Part shown: piece by piece, positions 12,991-28,910 of the stretch
Position numbering within the stretch: position 1 is the stretch's first letter
Layout of the letters: each line of letters starts with the position of its first letter
From: Purshia tridentata
Taxonomy: Eukaryota > Streptophyta > Magnoliopsida > Rosales > Rosaceae
DNA length: 64,000 nt
NCBI GenBank assembly: GCA_003254885.1
Contig: QANT01007905.1
Span: forward strand, 62,001-126,000
Direction of reading: 5' to 3'
Notes under the pieces: generated by a model
Told to the model about the DNA's origin: nothing
The model's database searches: none
Seen by the model: only the letters and a program-made list of their open reading frames with translations
Made by a program: the position numbers and the translations under genes

Positions 12991-14942
12991 CTAGTAAGTC
13001 CATTCCTTTGGAAGAAATAACTCAGGGGAAGAAGTTTGGTTTTGAGAAATAATGTAGCATTGACCCGATGGGACTTCCTTGCTCCCATTTTTATTTCGAG
13101 CCGACATGCAATCTCCACCGCCCGATTTTCGTTTATGATCTTTTGGATCTGAAAGAATTAGTCATATTAATTTCTTCGCAATAAATTCATTAATAAGTTT
13201 TAGACAGATGTCAAGGTAAAACCTTGTCGAGGTGAAATTTGGAGGCCTAGTGCATGAACGTTGAGGTTGAGAGCTTGAACCACACGAGAGGGCAGGAGAA
13301 CGGGAGCACAAGCTGCGTACAATTGTGCAAACACATAATTAATATATATCACGAATTAAGTTTTAATTTTTCAGACAATACGTTCAATTTTTGTAATCAA
13401 AAATTGTATTCAGATAAGAACAAATAAAATATTATATCACGTGCACATAGATAAGTGTGTAGCGTGGTAATACTTGGTTTTTTAGTTGGGTGGAAGTTGG
13501 TGCCAGATCTTTGTGGAAGAAAAACGCCAGTGCCAGTACATGATCTTTGGCCAGAATCAAGGAAAAAAGCTTGCATTCCAGGTCCTCCAGATGCCCAATT
13601 TTGGACAAACTTCGCTTTATGAATATGTTGTCTTGAACTAGATTTTGAGTTCTGCATCCAACGTTTCATTTCAAATTTTAATGCATATATATGTATTGAC
13701 TGTTTTGAACATATTAATTACTTACAACCTAAGGTAGCTACATAAAACCTAACCCAGGTAGCAATATTGGAAGAAACCATAAACTACTCTAAATTAACGA
13801 CTCCCCCAAACACTCCTCCACTAAAAAATTTCCCAACTATACTTTTATATCACGAATTGTGCATAATATATAGAACTCTATATATATGGCACCGCAAATC
13901 AGACTTGATTACTATTTTTCTTAGATTTATTTCTAGAATCAACCTTGTTTTAAATTATAATTAGTTTTTCCCACATTAGAAAAGTCAATATTCAACTCAG
14001 TGAAATTAATCGATTCTTCAAAAACCATTTTCTGATTACAAAAAATAAATCAAATATATCCCAGATAAATAATTTATAACATAATGACACCATATATATA
14101 TGTTTCAGTGCCAACTTAATTAGCTTCCAAGTTCCAACTGAAGGCCAGCAACTATATATCTTCTTGTTTGTTAGTGAATGATGCAATGGTGTACTAAATA
14201 GGCCATTTGTTTCTTGTTTTTTTTTTTGTCGTCATAATGAAAATCACTAGTACCTTCTTATAATTAGTTTTATAATATTCCTTTCTCCTGAAATGAATGA
14301 GATTAGGTAGATCTACACCAAATATGATAATTGTGGTACTACGATTATTGATATATATATATATATATGGCCCAGTTTACTATATATTGTCACTCTTATA
14401 TATACACATCCCATCTACTATTCCTCTAGGCTCTAACCATGTAAAGAATGTCGGTAAGCACAATGTCCCAAAATTGAAGCCACAAAATCCCAGCAACAAA
14501 ACCATATCTAAACCGGACGTACACGTTTAAATTATAATTTACATGCCATTATTGTCTCAAACTCTCGCAGTGCCACACAAACACATTGTCACCGGAGACG
14601 ATAATAATGAACAAAAGAAAGTGATCGAAGGCGGTGATAGAGTACGTACCGGAAGATGATGATGATCATGGCGTCCGCGGTGGTACTGTTGAAGCTTCAA
14701 ATACGCCTTCAAAATAAATAAAAACCAAATACCAATTAAGTAAAGACAGACTAACAATAAAACTGATATATATGTGGCAAATACATGTATATATATATAT
14801 ATACATCGAACTTGTCATGAGAGCTTTCTATATGTGGAGGAGCTAAGGAGATCTTTGTGTACTCGCATGCTTCATCCAGAACTTGTGAGGGTAGCCACGT
14901 CATTCCCTCTTCAAATCCAACCTCTCCTTCTTCAGCAGCCAT
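12991..14942 (-). CDS. Conserved plant protein of unknown function (GMQA-FLPQ / FLPKEWTY family)
   Basis: Five exons join in phase: 14942-14805, 14706-14650, 13651-13474, 13312-13223 and 13148-12991, giving 206 residues. The protein begins MAAEEGEVGFEEGMTWLPSQ, followed by a histidine-rich stretch in exon 2. The core is SGGPGMQAFFLDSGQRSC, then GTGVFLPQRSGTNFHP, then VLLPSRVVQALNLNVHALG. It ends SSPELFLPKEWTY. I recognise this layout from a plant-only family (Arabidopsis At3g54000/At5g59050-like, from memory) for which I know no established function. There is no signal peptide or membrane segment. Exon 1 ends at a GT inside an AT microsatellite because the other candidate donor breaks the frame, and a further exon could be hidden in the 1-kb intron after exon 2. 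Microsatellite drift could therefore affect splicing. Confidence 0.8.
14805..14832. repeat. (TA)n microsatellite at an exon-intron border
   Basis: The (ta)n tract at about 14787-14804 directly abuts the inferred donor of exon 1 of the FLPKEWTY-family gene, so the GT used for splicing is the first repeat-like dinucleotide on the minus strand. Confidence 0.5.
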
Positions 14943-14993
14943 GGAAGACAAAGATAGAGAGAGAGCCTTTCTTGTTTGGACAGAGATCGAAGA

Positions 14994-15105
14994 AAGAGAG
15001 AGAGAGAGAGAGAGAGAAAGGGTTGAGATGTGAACTCCAACTTCTAACCTGCAACGCAACTAAATATATACTCACGCTCGGAGGAAGAGAGAGAGAGAGA
15101 ATCAT
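14994..15105. repeat. (GA)n tracts in the leader of the FLPKEWTY-family gene
   Basis: Two GA/CT microsatellites (about 14994-15016 and 15085-15102) lie 50-160 bases upstream of the start codon. On the gene's sense strand they read CTCTCT. Such tracts are common in plant 5' leaders and can be bound by BPC-type GAGA factors; that role is inferred. Confidence 0.6.
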
Positions 15106-17147
15106 AGGCAAGTCTCATATATTTGACAAATTGCCTGAATGCCTGTCCTGTCCTGTCCTCTATTGCATAAGCGCGTGGGAAATAATTTCCTTCTTATTAT
15201 TGAAACACGTCGTCGTTTTAAGTGTTGCGTACTGCCACTCTTCCCCTGAGAGAATAAGGCATCCGATTAATTGACCTTTAATTACAGCTGAAATTACGCA
15301 TTAAACCCACATTGCGTTGGCGGTTCTGGGTGCACTGCATTTTTCCGTACATACATGCCCAATGACCACTTTGACCTTCCAATTTTGGTGCCAGATTTTT
15401 AACCTTTCTGATTAAGTTTTTCCTGTTTGATTCCAAAGCCTTCAATCCAAGTTTTTGGGAATTGACTACGATTCGTTCATTGTTTACACACATAATAGAA
15501 ACATATTGAAGCAGCATAATTATTTGTCGTCACATTAATTTCAAATTTGAAATTATGTTGTTGACTGCCTAGTGCCTTCAAATTCAAAATCATTTTGACT
15601 TTTACCCAATTAAGTCATATATCTAAATTAAGTGAATCCAATATAAAACAAAAATCTACCACAATTTAATTACTTTCCTATATTGGACCACAGGTCAATT
15701 TGACAATTACTATTCTCAGAAAAATGGTCAACCAGTCATCAAATCCTGGATTCGGAATTTAGGAACAAAAGTATTTGAGATCCAATTCTCGAAAATTAGA
15801 TTGTCACTCATGCAAGGGAGATAAGGGTCATTTTACTAGTCAAATGAACTGACCAGTAGCCAAATATATATGGGTATTTCGGTAATTGAGCAAGTATAGT
15901 TCTAAGTGAGACGTCGACGTGGGTTGGGTTGGGTTGGGTTGGGTAAACCCCTTCTCCTCTTTGGTCGTTGCAGTTATTCTTCACGTAACGCTCTGATGTT
16001 ATCCCAATGACCTGTTTTTGTTTCCTAATGTCTTAATTAAAAAGTCTTTTCTTCTTTCTTTTTTTTTTTTTAAGAAAATTTTTGGAGTCTACCAGTCACG
16101 TCTGCAGGAGGTAGTGCCTCTTCTTCCTAACCACCATACCAACGCTACCATCATCTTGGAAGTATGGTTTAGGAAAGTAGGGTCCCACATGTAATAAGTA
16201 AGCTAGATACAAACTTAAGGTTTGGAAAAATATCAGCTTTATCTATTATTCTATGATGATGATTATTGGGGACCAAGCTTTGGTAAATGTCATTTTGAAG
16301 ACACATGAAGATGAGGTATAGGAAAAGTTGGGGATGACAAAGCATTGTACCAAATTTTAATGTTTATGATATATAAAATTTTGCATTATCAAAAAATCGA
16401 AGAAATACATTGATTTCAAATAATACATTGTACTTAAATCATTTTAAATTCGTTGGTAGTATTACATTGTATGTAGTCATTTTCAAATACATCTAATATA
16501 TATAGTTCTTTCCACCCATGTAAACTTATTGGATAGAAAGCCATTTAACATATTTTGGTTGAAAGCTTAAACTCTATACGAATCCAACCAATTTAAAGTA
16601 GGTCAACCCCAATCCACAAAGATACAAAAAGTTCAGTGAAAGTGTAAGAAAAATGTAATGAAAGAGTGAGGTTTATCTACAGCTGCAAACTGGTCATAAC
16701 TCGAACCCATTTTAGGCCAACAGAACCGGCAGTTTAGTTGGGTTGGTAGGTTAAGGAAGACCAAAACTGATTGAGGCAGAGCTTACTTGTGCAAGGATCA
16801 CTGACCCAATTAGTAAATTTGCTCTTTGACATAAATTAGCAGCTCTATGACATTCATGGACTCCCTCATTGTAGTATCCACTTAGTGAACTACATAACTT
16901 TGTTTTTCAAAACAGTGAACAGCTTTCTTTCTTGATCACAGTCTAATAATCTCACCTTCTTGTTAATTGTTATCCATACAACATGAACAATCACGTTGAA
17001 CTAAGAAAACGAATGCAAGTCAATAGTTTGAAAGAGTATTGAAAAATGTACTCTGTGGCTACAAGGTAAGAAGTTTAATACTGAAGCTTAGCTGAAAAAA
17101 AAAATCCTACCATTTTTCTGGAAGTAAATTTCATTTTGCACTTGCAT
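15106..17147. other. Spacer between the FLPKEWTY-family gene and the PPR gene
   Basis: No gene was recognised. Visible items are a short (GGGTT)n run (gggttgggttgggttggg) at about 15921-15943 and T-rich tracts. The last 100 bases should hold the 3' end of the PPR transcript. ORFs of 60-80 codons here show no domain. Confidence 0.5.
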
Positions 17148-19638
17148 TCAAGAGTGCATGGTAGAAACTTCACTCACGCACATTTTGCTAGTCATTTTTA
17201 TAAGCATACGAGTCTCTTCATCCAACTGAACTTTGTCCTTCTCCATACGCTCTGCAACTATAAGTGGCATTTTACCAGCTTCTGCATAGGTTCTTAGAAG
17301 TGAATTGTATATCTCAGCACTCACATGACCAGCATCCCGAAGAAAAACCAATAGCTCCTCTGCCCGTTCAATATTTCCTTCCTCCTTGAGCCTGTTAAAT
17401 ACTTCGCTAATCAGTCTTTTGTCAGGATCCCATATTTTAACACTACCGACAGCTTTTTTAAAATTCTCTAGCACTTTTTCCGTATGCTTTTGATTCAAAT
17501 AACCCCACGTAAGAAGCTCCCAAGTGCTGTAAGAAGGTGTGATACCATTTTCCACCATCCGATTATAAAAGGTTTCAGCCATTTCCATTTGGTTTCTGTT
17601 GATGTAAGCTGCAAGAAGTATATTTGAAACTCTAGGATCATGAGTTCCAGAAACAGACTCCCACTCAGTATAGAGTTTCTCAGCTTCTTCAAACTCCTTA
17701 AGTTTCACAAGCGAAGATATCATACATGTATACTCAGCATCATTCATTTTGGGGAACAATGACTTTAGTTTCTTCCAGATTCGCTGAACACCATCCTTAT
17801 CCCCAATGTTTGTATGCAGGCTGAGTAGAGATGAATATGCAACCCGGTTTTTTCGAGATGCCATTTTCTCCATCTCCTTCAAGGTGGATGCTGCTTTTTC
17901 ATGGAGTGAACTTTTTATGTACAAGTTGGTTAACGTACTAAATGTTACCCAATCAGGATTTATCCTTGCCTTCTTTAGCTCAAGGAAAACTTTTTCTGCA
18001 GTTTCAACATCATTTTGCGAAGCGCAGACAGTTAACCATAGATTGTAAGTAAAAACATCTGGCGAAGTTTTGTCCTTTAACTCCCGAATTACTTCTGGAA
18101 CCTTGTCCAATTGCCCATTCGAAATGTACAGAGACAACATCTGGTTATAAGGAAGGGAATTCTTCAAAAAACCACACTCTGACATCTTTGCCATCAGAGC
18201 TTCAGCTTTGTCAGTCAACTTATTCTGGACATAGGTATGTAGAAGAGCTGTACAGGTGTCCCGGTCTGTCATTTGATCAGGAAGATCCTCGAAAAACTTT
18301 TCTGCACTATTTAGACCACGAACTTTTGCAATCAAGTCCAAGTGAACGGCATAATCACCAGATAGTAGCTTCATATCTTGTTGTAATGTCATCCATTCAC
18401 ATACCTGTATAAACAATGTTAGAATATGGGGCCAGTCGAAAAGGAAGCAAAATACTCAATCGGTCATGAAAGGTCCAATTAGGTTTCTTTGGTAGCAAAC
18501 TAAGGTAGCCATAACCTAAACAAGCCTACAAATAGAGCAAAACATGGAAGGGATAAAAGTAGCCAAAGGCCTATAGTTAACATATCAACCGTTTTAGCAG
18601 ATGAAACTACAAGAGATATATCCATTCCATATTTAGACAACCGATTATATACAAATTTATAGATCATGTTCAACTGTATAAAGTTCGCTGATATGTTATA
18701 TCAGTAAGCATGAATGAGAAATAGAAAATAGGACAACAATAGCCCTCTAGTGCAACACTCAAGAGCCTCATTACCTCGTATGTTTTCTTGAGAACATTTT
18801 ACAATCACTCCAATAGCACATTCAATTAATCTCTTGGCATGAATTATAAACAGCTGGGGCTACTGGAGCAAATATGATAATAAAGTTGTTTCCCTTTTAC
18901 CCTAGGCATGAAAGCTGAACCATTCTTCACTAACCCTTTCACAACTTCTTACCAGCAAAAAACAAACCTTTTTACAACTTTCACAGCCATTTTTTTTCTC
19001 CCTCCATACAATAAACCTGAATACTAAGCTAGACACTTGGAGAAGTACCTTCTGTAAGACCAGAATTACAACCAGATTAAAAGCACCACAAATTCCACTG
19101 TACCATAAACTCCAACAGAAATCAGATAGTTCCATCTTCAAATGATTGAATACAAGTGGCGCCTCCAATATAAAACACGCATATTTTATCCATAAAAAGG
19201 ATTAAAAACCCTAAACCCCTAAAACCATCAATCCTAAAACCTTCAATCCTAAAACCTCTACTCTCTTTCCATAACTAACAATGAAATGAAGAGCGAAACA
19301 AAGATTAAAACTTTAACTTATACAGCATAGAACACTAGGATTTTTTCTAAAAAAACCACCTCGAGAGCGTGCTTGTAGCGCTTGAGCTTACGAAGCTCAC
19401 GAACGATACGATTTAGCTCGTACTTCTGCACTGTGCGTCCTTCCTCCTTCCATTTCCGTATGGTGATCACGGCGCTGCGTTTTGCGTACACCAGGCTTAG
19501 AAGTCGCTTGCCCAGAGTGTCTCGGCCACCGCCCGAGACTTTCGAGGCGCTGGTGATCGTAGCCTTCGTCTCCGCATATGCTTGCGCCGAGAAGTGGCGG
19601 ACGGCGGCGAGGGAGCTCCGGAGGGTTCGGATCAACAT
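17148..19638 (-). CDS. Mitochondrial-type pentatricopeptide repeat protein (At4g02820-like)
   Basis: Two exons (19638-19360 and 18404-17148) join in phase to 511 residues. PPR proteins bind organelle RNA in a sequence-specific way, guiding processing, editing or stability. After an N-terminus that looks like a mitochondrial presequence (MLIRTLRSSLAAVRHFSAQ) comes GGRDTLGKRLLSLVYAKRSA, then KYELNRIVRELRKLKRYKHALE. A string of about ten P-type repeats follows (such as PYNQMLSLYISNGQLDKVPE, TYNLWLTVCASQNDVETAEK and VTFSTLTNLYIKSSLHEKAA). No E, DYW or SMR tail is present. It closely resembles Arabidopsis At4g02820 as I recall it, including the end (LDEETRMLIKMTSKM). The first in-frame ATG lies 48 bases upstream; the later one was chosen because the family starts there. 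The 955-base intron follows the codon for HALE. Confidence 0.92.
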
Positions 19639-20522
19639 GTCGTTCTTCAACCTCTTTGCTACGCAGCTAGTGTCTCTCAGTTTCAAGACTAAGCTTAAGC
19701 TTGTCTTGGGCTTTGCTAGTGGTGCAAAGGGGCCATTGGGTTGTATTTCAAACTGGAAGTGTCAAACGTCCCGGCTCGGCCCATTCGTGTTGTGCCTTAA
19801 ATAGACCCTGCCAAAGGGTTTTTTATTATTTTTTTCTTCTAGGTTAGGAATTTATGTTACTTATTAATATTATTATGTCTTTTAAAAAGTTTAAATCATT
19901 ACACTTTTACTTTAAAATTTGAATTTTCCAGTTGAAAAGAGTTTGAAAATGGAGAAAAGTATTGTTAAGAAACTCGTGCTTAATTCGAATCCAATTTGTA
20001 CTTATGCAAGGGTCGTACTTGGACATTGTCCTGCGCTCTTGTTCATGCCATATTTAATAGGTTAAAAATTTAGATTTAAATATCAATCTAAATGTCTATA
20101 TAGTTTTAATTTGAATGATCTTTCGAAATTAGACCTATTCTAATTATTTGTTTATTTTTTCCATATTCATATCGGCTAGGCCAGTAACACCTCTTTTTCA
20201 AACTCAGACTTGGGCTTATTTTGGGCCACGAAACATTAAACTGGGCTTAGTTATAGTCCAACATAAGCCGGCTTTGGGCAGATTTGTCCAAAAAAAGACA
20301 GCGAGTAGTCGAGTACAGTATCTTTGTCTACACGCAGCTTTCTTCTCACGCAAACATATACAGTTATACTGTTATACACATACTCCTCCATCACTCAAAC
20401 GGCAACACACTCACCGTCGTAAATCCCACGCAATTATGATTCATTCAATCAACGCCCACATATAAAACCCTCACACTCTCATCCATTTGGCGCTTTTCTG
20501 TTGGCCACCGAAAACGAATTCA
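19639..20522. promoter_or_regulatory. Divergent promoter region shared by the PPR and MIRO genes
   Basis: These 884 bases separate two outward-facing start codons. TGGGCY motifs occur on both sides: cattgggttg, cggcccattc near the PPR start, and gggcttattttgggccac, ctgggcttag, tttgggcaga at about 20212-20282 near MIRO. No ORF of interest lies between. Shared control is inferred, not shown. Confidence 0.45.
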
Positions 20523-25062
<4,540 letters not shown>

Positions 25063-27159
25063 GTGCCCGGACGTGGACGTCAATCAATTGCTGATGCAGT
25101 CTACCGCAGCAATTTCATTGATTGATACTTAGTTTTGTCTAGCTTTCCGCAGGCCTTGGGCACTAGTCGTATTGGGCATTCACAGAACATCACATGTATA
25201 GAAATTCTTGCAATTATTTCTTCCTAGGAGGACTGATTTCCTAACATCTACAAAGCTCCTTTTATAGTTGAGACTATAATTTCTTGTAAACAGTTGTGAA
25301 ACTTCAAGGTTACTGTGATCAATTTGGATGGTAATTAGTTATGCCTTTGTTTGTACTGTCAAACTGGTTTGTGTATATGGGCCTGCGGCCTGCTTTTGGG
25401 GGAAATGGAAGTCTGCACTGAATTCCCTTTGATTTTCTACTTTAAGACATGGACCAACTCATAAGTGCAGCCCATCATCCTTTTGGGTGGAGAAGGCTAC
25501 TTACTATTTTCTGATTGTATAGCTATCTGGTTCTGGCTGAGTAGCTACTTGGTTTATGGGTTTGGGAAAATTGAGGTTGGTGGGGTGGGACCTGGTTTGT
25601 TCGGCCAAAGCAAAACAAAAACCCATTACTATGCATTTTTGACATTACCTTGCTGTTTATTTTCCTAAAATGAAGAGACAAACATTAATCAAAGCAACTA
25701 CTCTCTACGTACGTTGCTGATAATTGGGAATCTTATCGCTGAGGATATTCACGTGCGTGCGTGTACAACTGTCCTGCTTGTGGGTGGTTCCAACATCCCA
25801 CTTGACAAACACCATGCTGGCCTTAGCCGGCCATGCCAATAATTTCAGTTATTAATTTTCGGTGGTAAAATACTAAAATCTACTCTTACAGTAGTGAGAT
25901 TTTTTAGTATAACTAATACACTGTCATGTGATATAATCATTATACACATTTAATTGGTATCACGTAAGAGTGTATTGGTTACACAGGAAACTATAAGAAT
26001 TATATTAGTTGAATTAATCTATGTAGTAATGATGCACTTTTGGCTAAAAGTTTTGTCTGCTCAGTTTTGGCTTCCATGGGCACATATGTAAATGCAATTC
26101 CATTAGTGGCTATTTGGTTGAGTAGGGTATAGCTAAATTATCGAGCAAGTTGAGTAGAGCAAGGGAGCATATAATATAGACTTTTGATTTTGTCAAGCTA
26201 GATAGGGCCTTCAATTGCATGCATGCCTTGATCCCTTCACACTTCACCAGTACTCCCACATTTTCATGCATATGTTCCTCCTTATGTTTACCTGACTCAA
26301 CACTTGTTCACCAACATTTTTAGTTGATAATTAATCTCATAAATATATAGGAACCATTTGCGACATGCAACATTTATTTTTAAAACAAAAAAAAAACGAA
26401 AAGAAATAAGAGGTGATCTTTGACAGGATATTGAGATAGTGGAAGATGAGATATGAATCAAGTTGATGAAGATAGAGCTAATAAAGAAAGATCTTATTCA
26501 TTGATTTCCATCAGTCCCAAGAAGAACCTCCTCTGGTCAAGTATTTCTCTGTGTGATACTTTCCTGACAAGAAGGAGCAATTTTAATCCTGATCACAAGT
26601 TCACAACGCAAGATCTGAATATATATATGTCGATGGCTTTTAGTTGCATGCTTTTGACTAGTTTGCCCCTTCATGCACGCAGGTGCAGGGCTAGGTAGCT
26701 ACCTAACATCTTTGTCGCCACATAATTGTTATCTTTGAGAAAAAGAGAGCCAAAGAGGATCTTCCATGATCGACTTAATTAATTCTAAGCCTCAACTTCA
26801 TCGCGTCTTCAAAAAACTGTGGGCCGGAGGACTTAATTGGGAAATTATTACGTACATAGCCAAATTTGCAAGTTTTTCTCTACTTATTCGACTCCAATTA
26901 ATAGTGGAATCTCAATTTCATTCTATATACGCATATATATATTTCTGATCATGATGAACATGCTGCATGCATGTTGCATGAAATGTGGAAAAACCCTATA
27001 TTAAATCTCCACTCTATTCATTGATGCTATATAAGTTTGGGTGTTGATACTAAAATCCTCACTTGAACTGATTTTAATATCCAACAATGAATCAATCAAC
27101 CGAAAGCCTTCTTCTTGATTACTACGTCACCTTCCAAGTTTCCGTCTTCAGTATAGTTG

Positions 27160-27570
27160 AATTTCTCCGGGTGGGGGGTGTACCTGCAAAGACACTCCGA
27201 TGCCAAAATGAGCAAGAATTCAATATGCTTTTTTGTGTTTTTCTGATATCTCTTCCCTTTGCATGGGGTTTGCTACCCTTTTATAGCAAAGTAGTTTTTT
27301 TCCGTTTATTTCCCACCTGCACGCCTTTTATTTTCCTCCCGTTATGCCTTTTCAATGCATTTGATTGTGGGTATCTTTCTTTTGGGTACGTGGGTGGTTA
27401 AGTAGGGATAAATAGGCCGGTTATTATGATTTAATGATATTACCGTTTTCATTTTCGGACTTTGATCGGCATTCTTTGTTCGTTTGGGCTTCATTCTTAT
27501 TTTAAGTTTCAATTTTGGGCTGGGCCCGCTTCTTTTTCAGATTTGGGCCCAGACAGTTCTAACGTCCACA
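27160..27570. mobile_element. Possible degraded LTR fragment
   Basis: The text ggtgtacctgcaaagacact, ccgatgcc resembles segments I associate with long terminal repeats of plant Ty3-type elements, and the stretch up to gggcccagacag differs from its surroundings in being GC-richer. No paired LTR, primer site or coding remnant was seen. The 104-codon ORF at 27087-27401 crosses it and is judged spurious. Confidence 0.25.
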
Positions 27571-28873
27571 TTGAGTAATTAATTAATTATGTGTCTATAT
27601 AGTGACGACTCTAGTTGGTAAGAAACATGGACGCCTACATTATATGTTTCATTAAAATTTAATCAATTAAATAAGCATAATTCTTAGAATCTAAATTTGG
27701 TCTCGTGTACAACATCGATTAAGTTGATTATTGTTTAAATAATATATATATATGTATAATGTAAGCATAAAAATGCACGTCTCTTGCATATATTTCACAG
27801 TTTTTTTTTCACTAGGAATTAATAATTGCAAGAAGACAAGGAAATCTTATGATACCCAACAGCATAGACCAAGATATCCAGAATCCAAAATGGTTAATTA
27901 TAACAGGATCGACCGTGGGTCCATCTTTGATACCGTATTGGATCCTCTGCTCTTTTCTGTTTTATCCCCTTCATCTCATAAATTTATATTCGATCATTAA
28001 TTTGTGCCATCTCTTATAACATTCGTTCGTACCACTTTCTCACCTTCCCTTCCCTCTTCATCGATCACTTATATACGCAACGCATGACATGCGTAATCAG
28101 ATATTTTCACTTCAACATGCATTAATTGTCCATATATATGTAAAAATTAAAGAACTAGTTAAAGCAGTAATTAATGCATGCTTTTACAAATTAATTTAAT
28201 AATATATGTACGTACGATTCAAGTCAAGCACCAATGTGGGATTTGTGTAACATATATATCGATGTACGTTAATTAATAACTTTTATGTAACATAAAGTAA
28301 TAAAACTGTAGGTGTTTTAAATTTGGTCTCATCATTTAATTTATATCTTTTTGGTTATAAAGCTAGGGTTTTGCCCTTTTATGTACTTTTTATCGTTGGA
28401 ATTTGGAAATGGACATCGCTCTCTTTGATTCCCCATCCCCACGTACCCCCCCCTCCTTGGTCTTGACCTTTCTCACTTTCTGTCTGTGGTTGTAAAACCA
28501 ATACCAACTCAACCATGCATCAATCGATACATGTCATTAATTAGCCTTTAGAATGGTGATAGAGATGAGTGCAAATGGCGATCAATTACAAATGTTTTAT
28601 GTTTTTCAGAACACCACCAACCAAGAATCATATCGATCGAGCAATAAGCACCAAGGACGACTCCGGTGGTCTTGGTTAATTTAAACCTACCTTGCACTGT
28701 ATACACAGCTCTATGCACGGAACGAACCTTAATTAATGCTGCCTTATCTGCTTCCTTCTGATTACAACTAGACATCGAATATTAATGGTATTAATAGTTG
28801 GTCACATATTAATACTAAAGATATTAACACAACATGTCGGTTATTACTTACCAACTAAAAATAATAATAAGGA

Positions 28874-28876
<3 letters not shown>

Positions 28877-28909
<33 letters not shown>

Positions 28910-28910
28910 G
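28877..28910. repeat. (AT)n microsatellite
   Basis: An uninterrupted (at) run of about 17 units. Simple repeat of the kind that is often length-variable between plants. Confidence 0.8.

Noticed and set aside
14774-15274. 166-codon plus-strand ORF
   Set aside because: It runs through a TA microsatellite, the antisense of a real exon and GA repeats; composition is low-complexity.
27087-27401. 104-codon ORF with hydrophobic stretches
   Set aside because: No start context, homologue or intron structure; it overlaps a likely LTR fragment.
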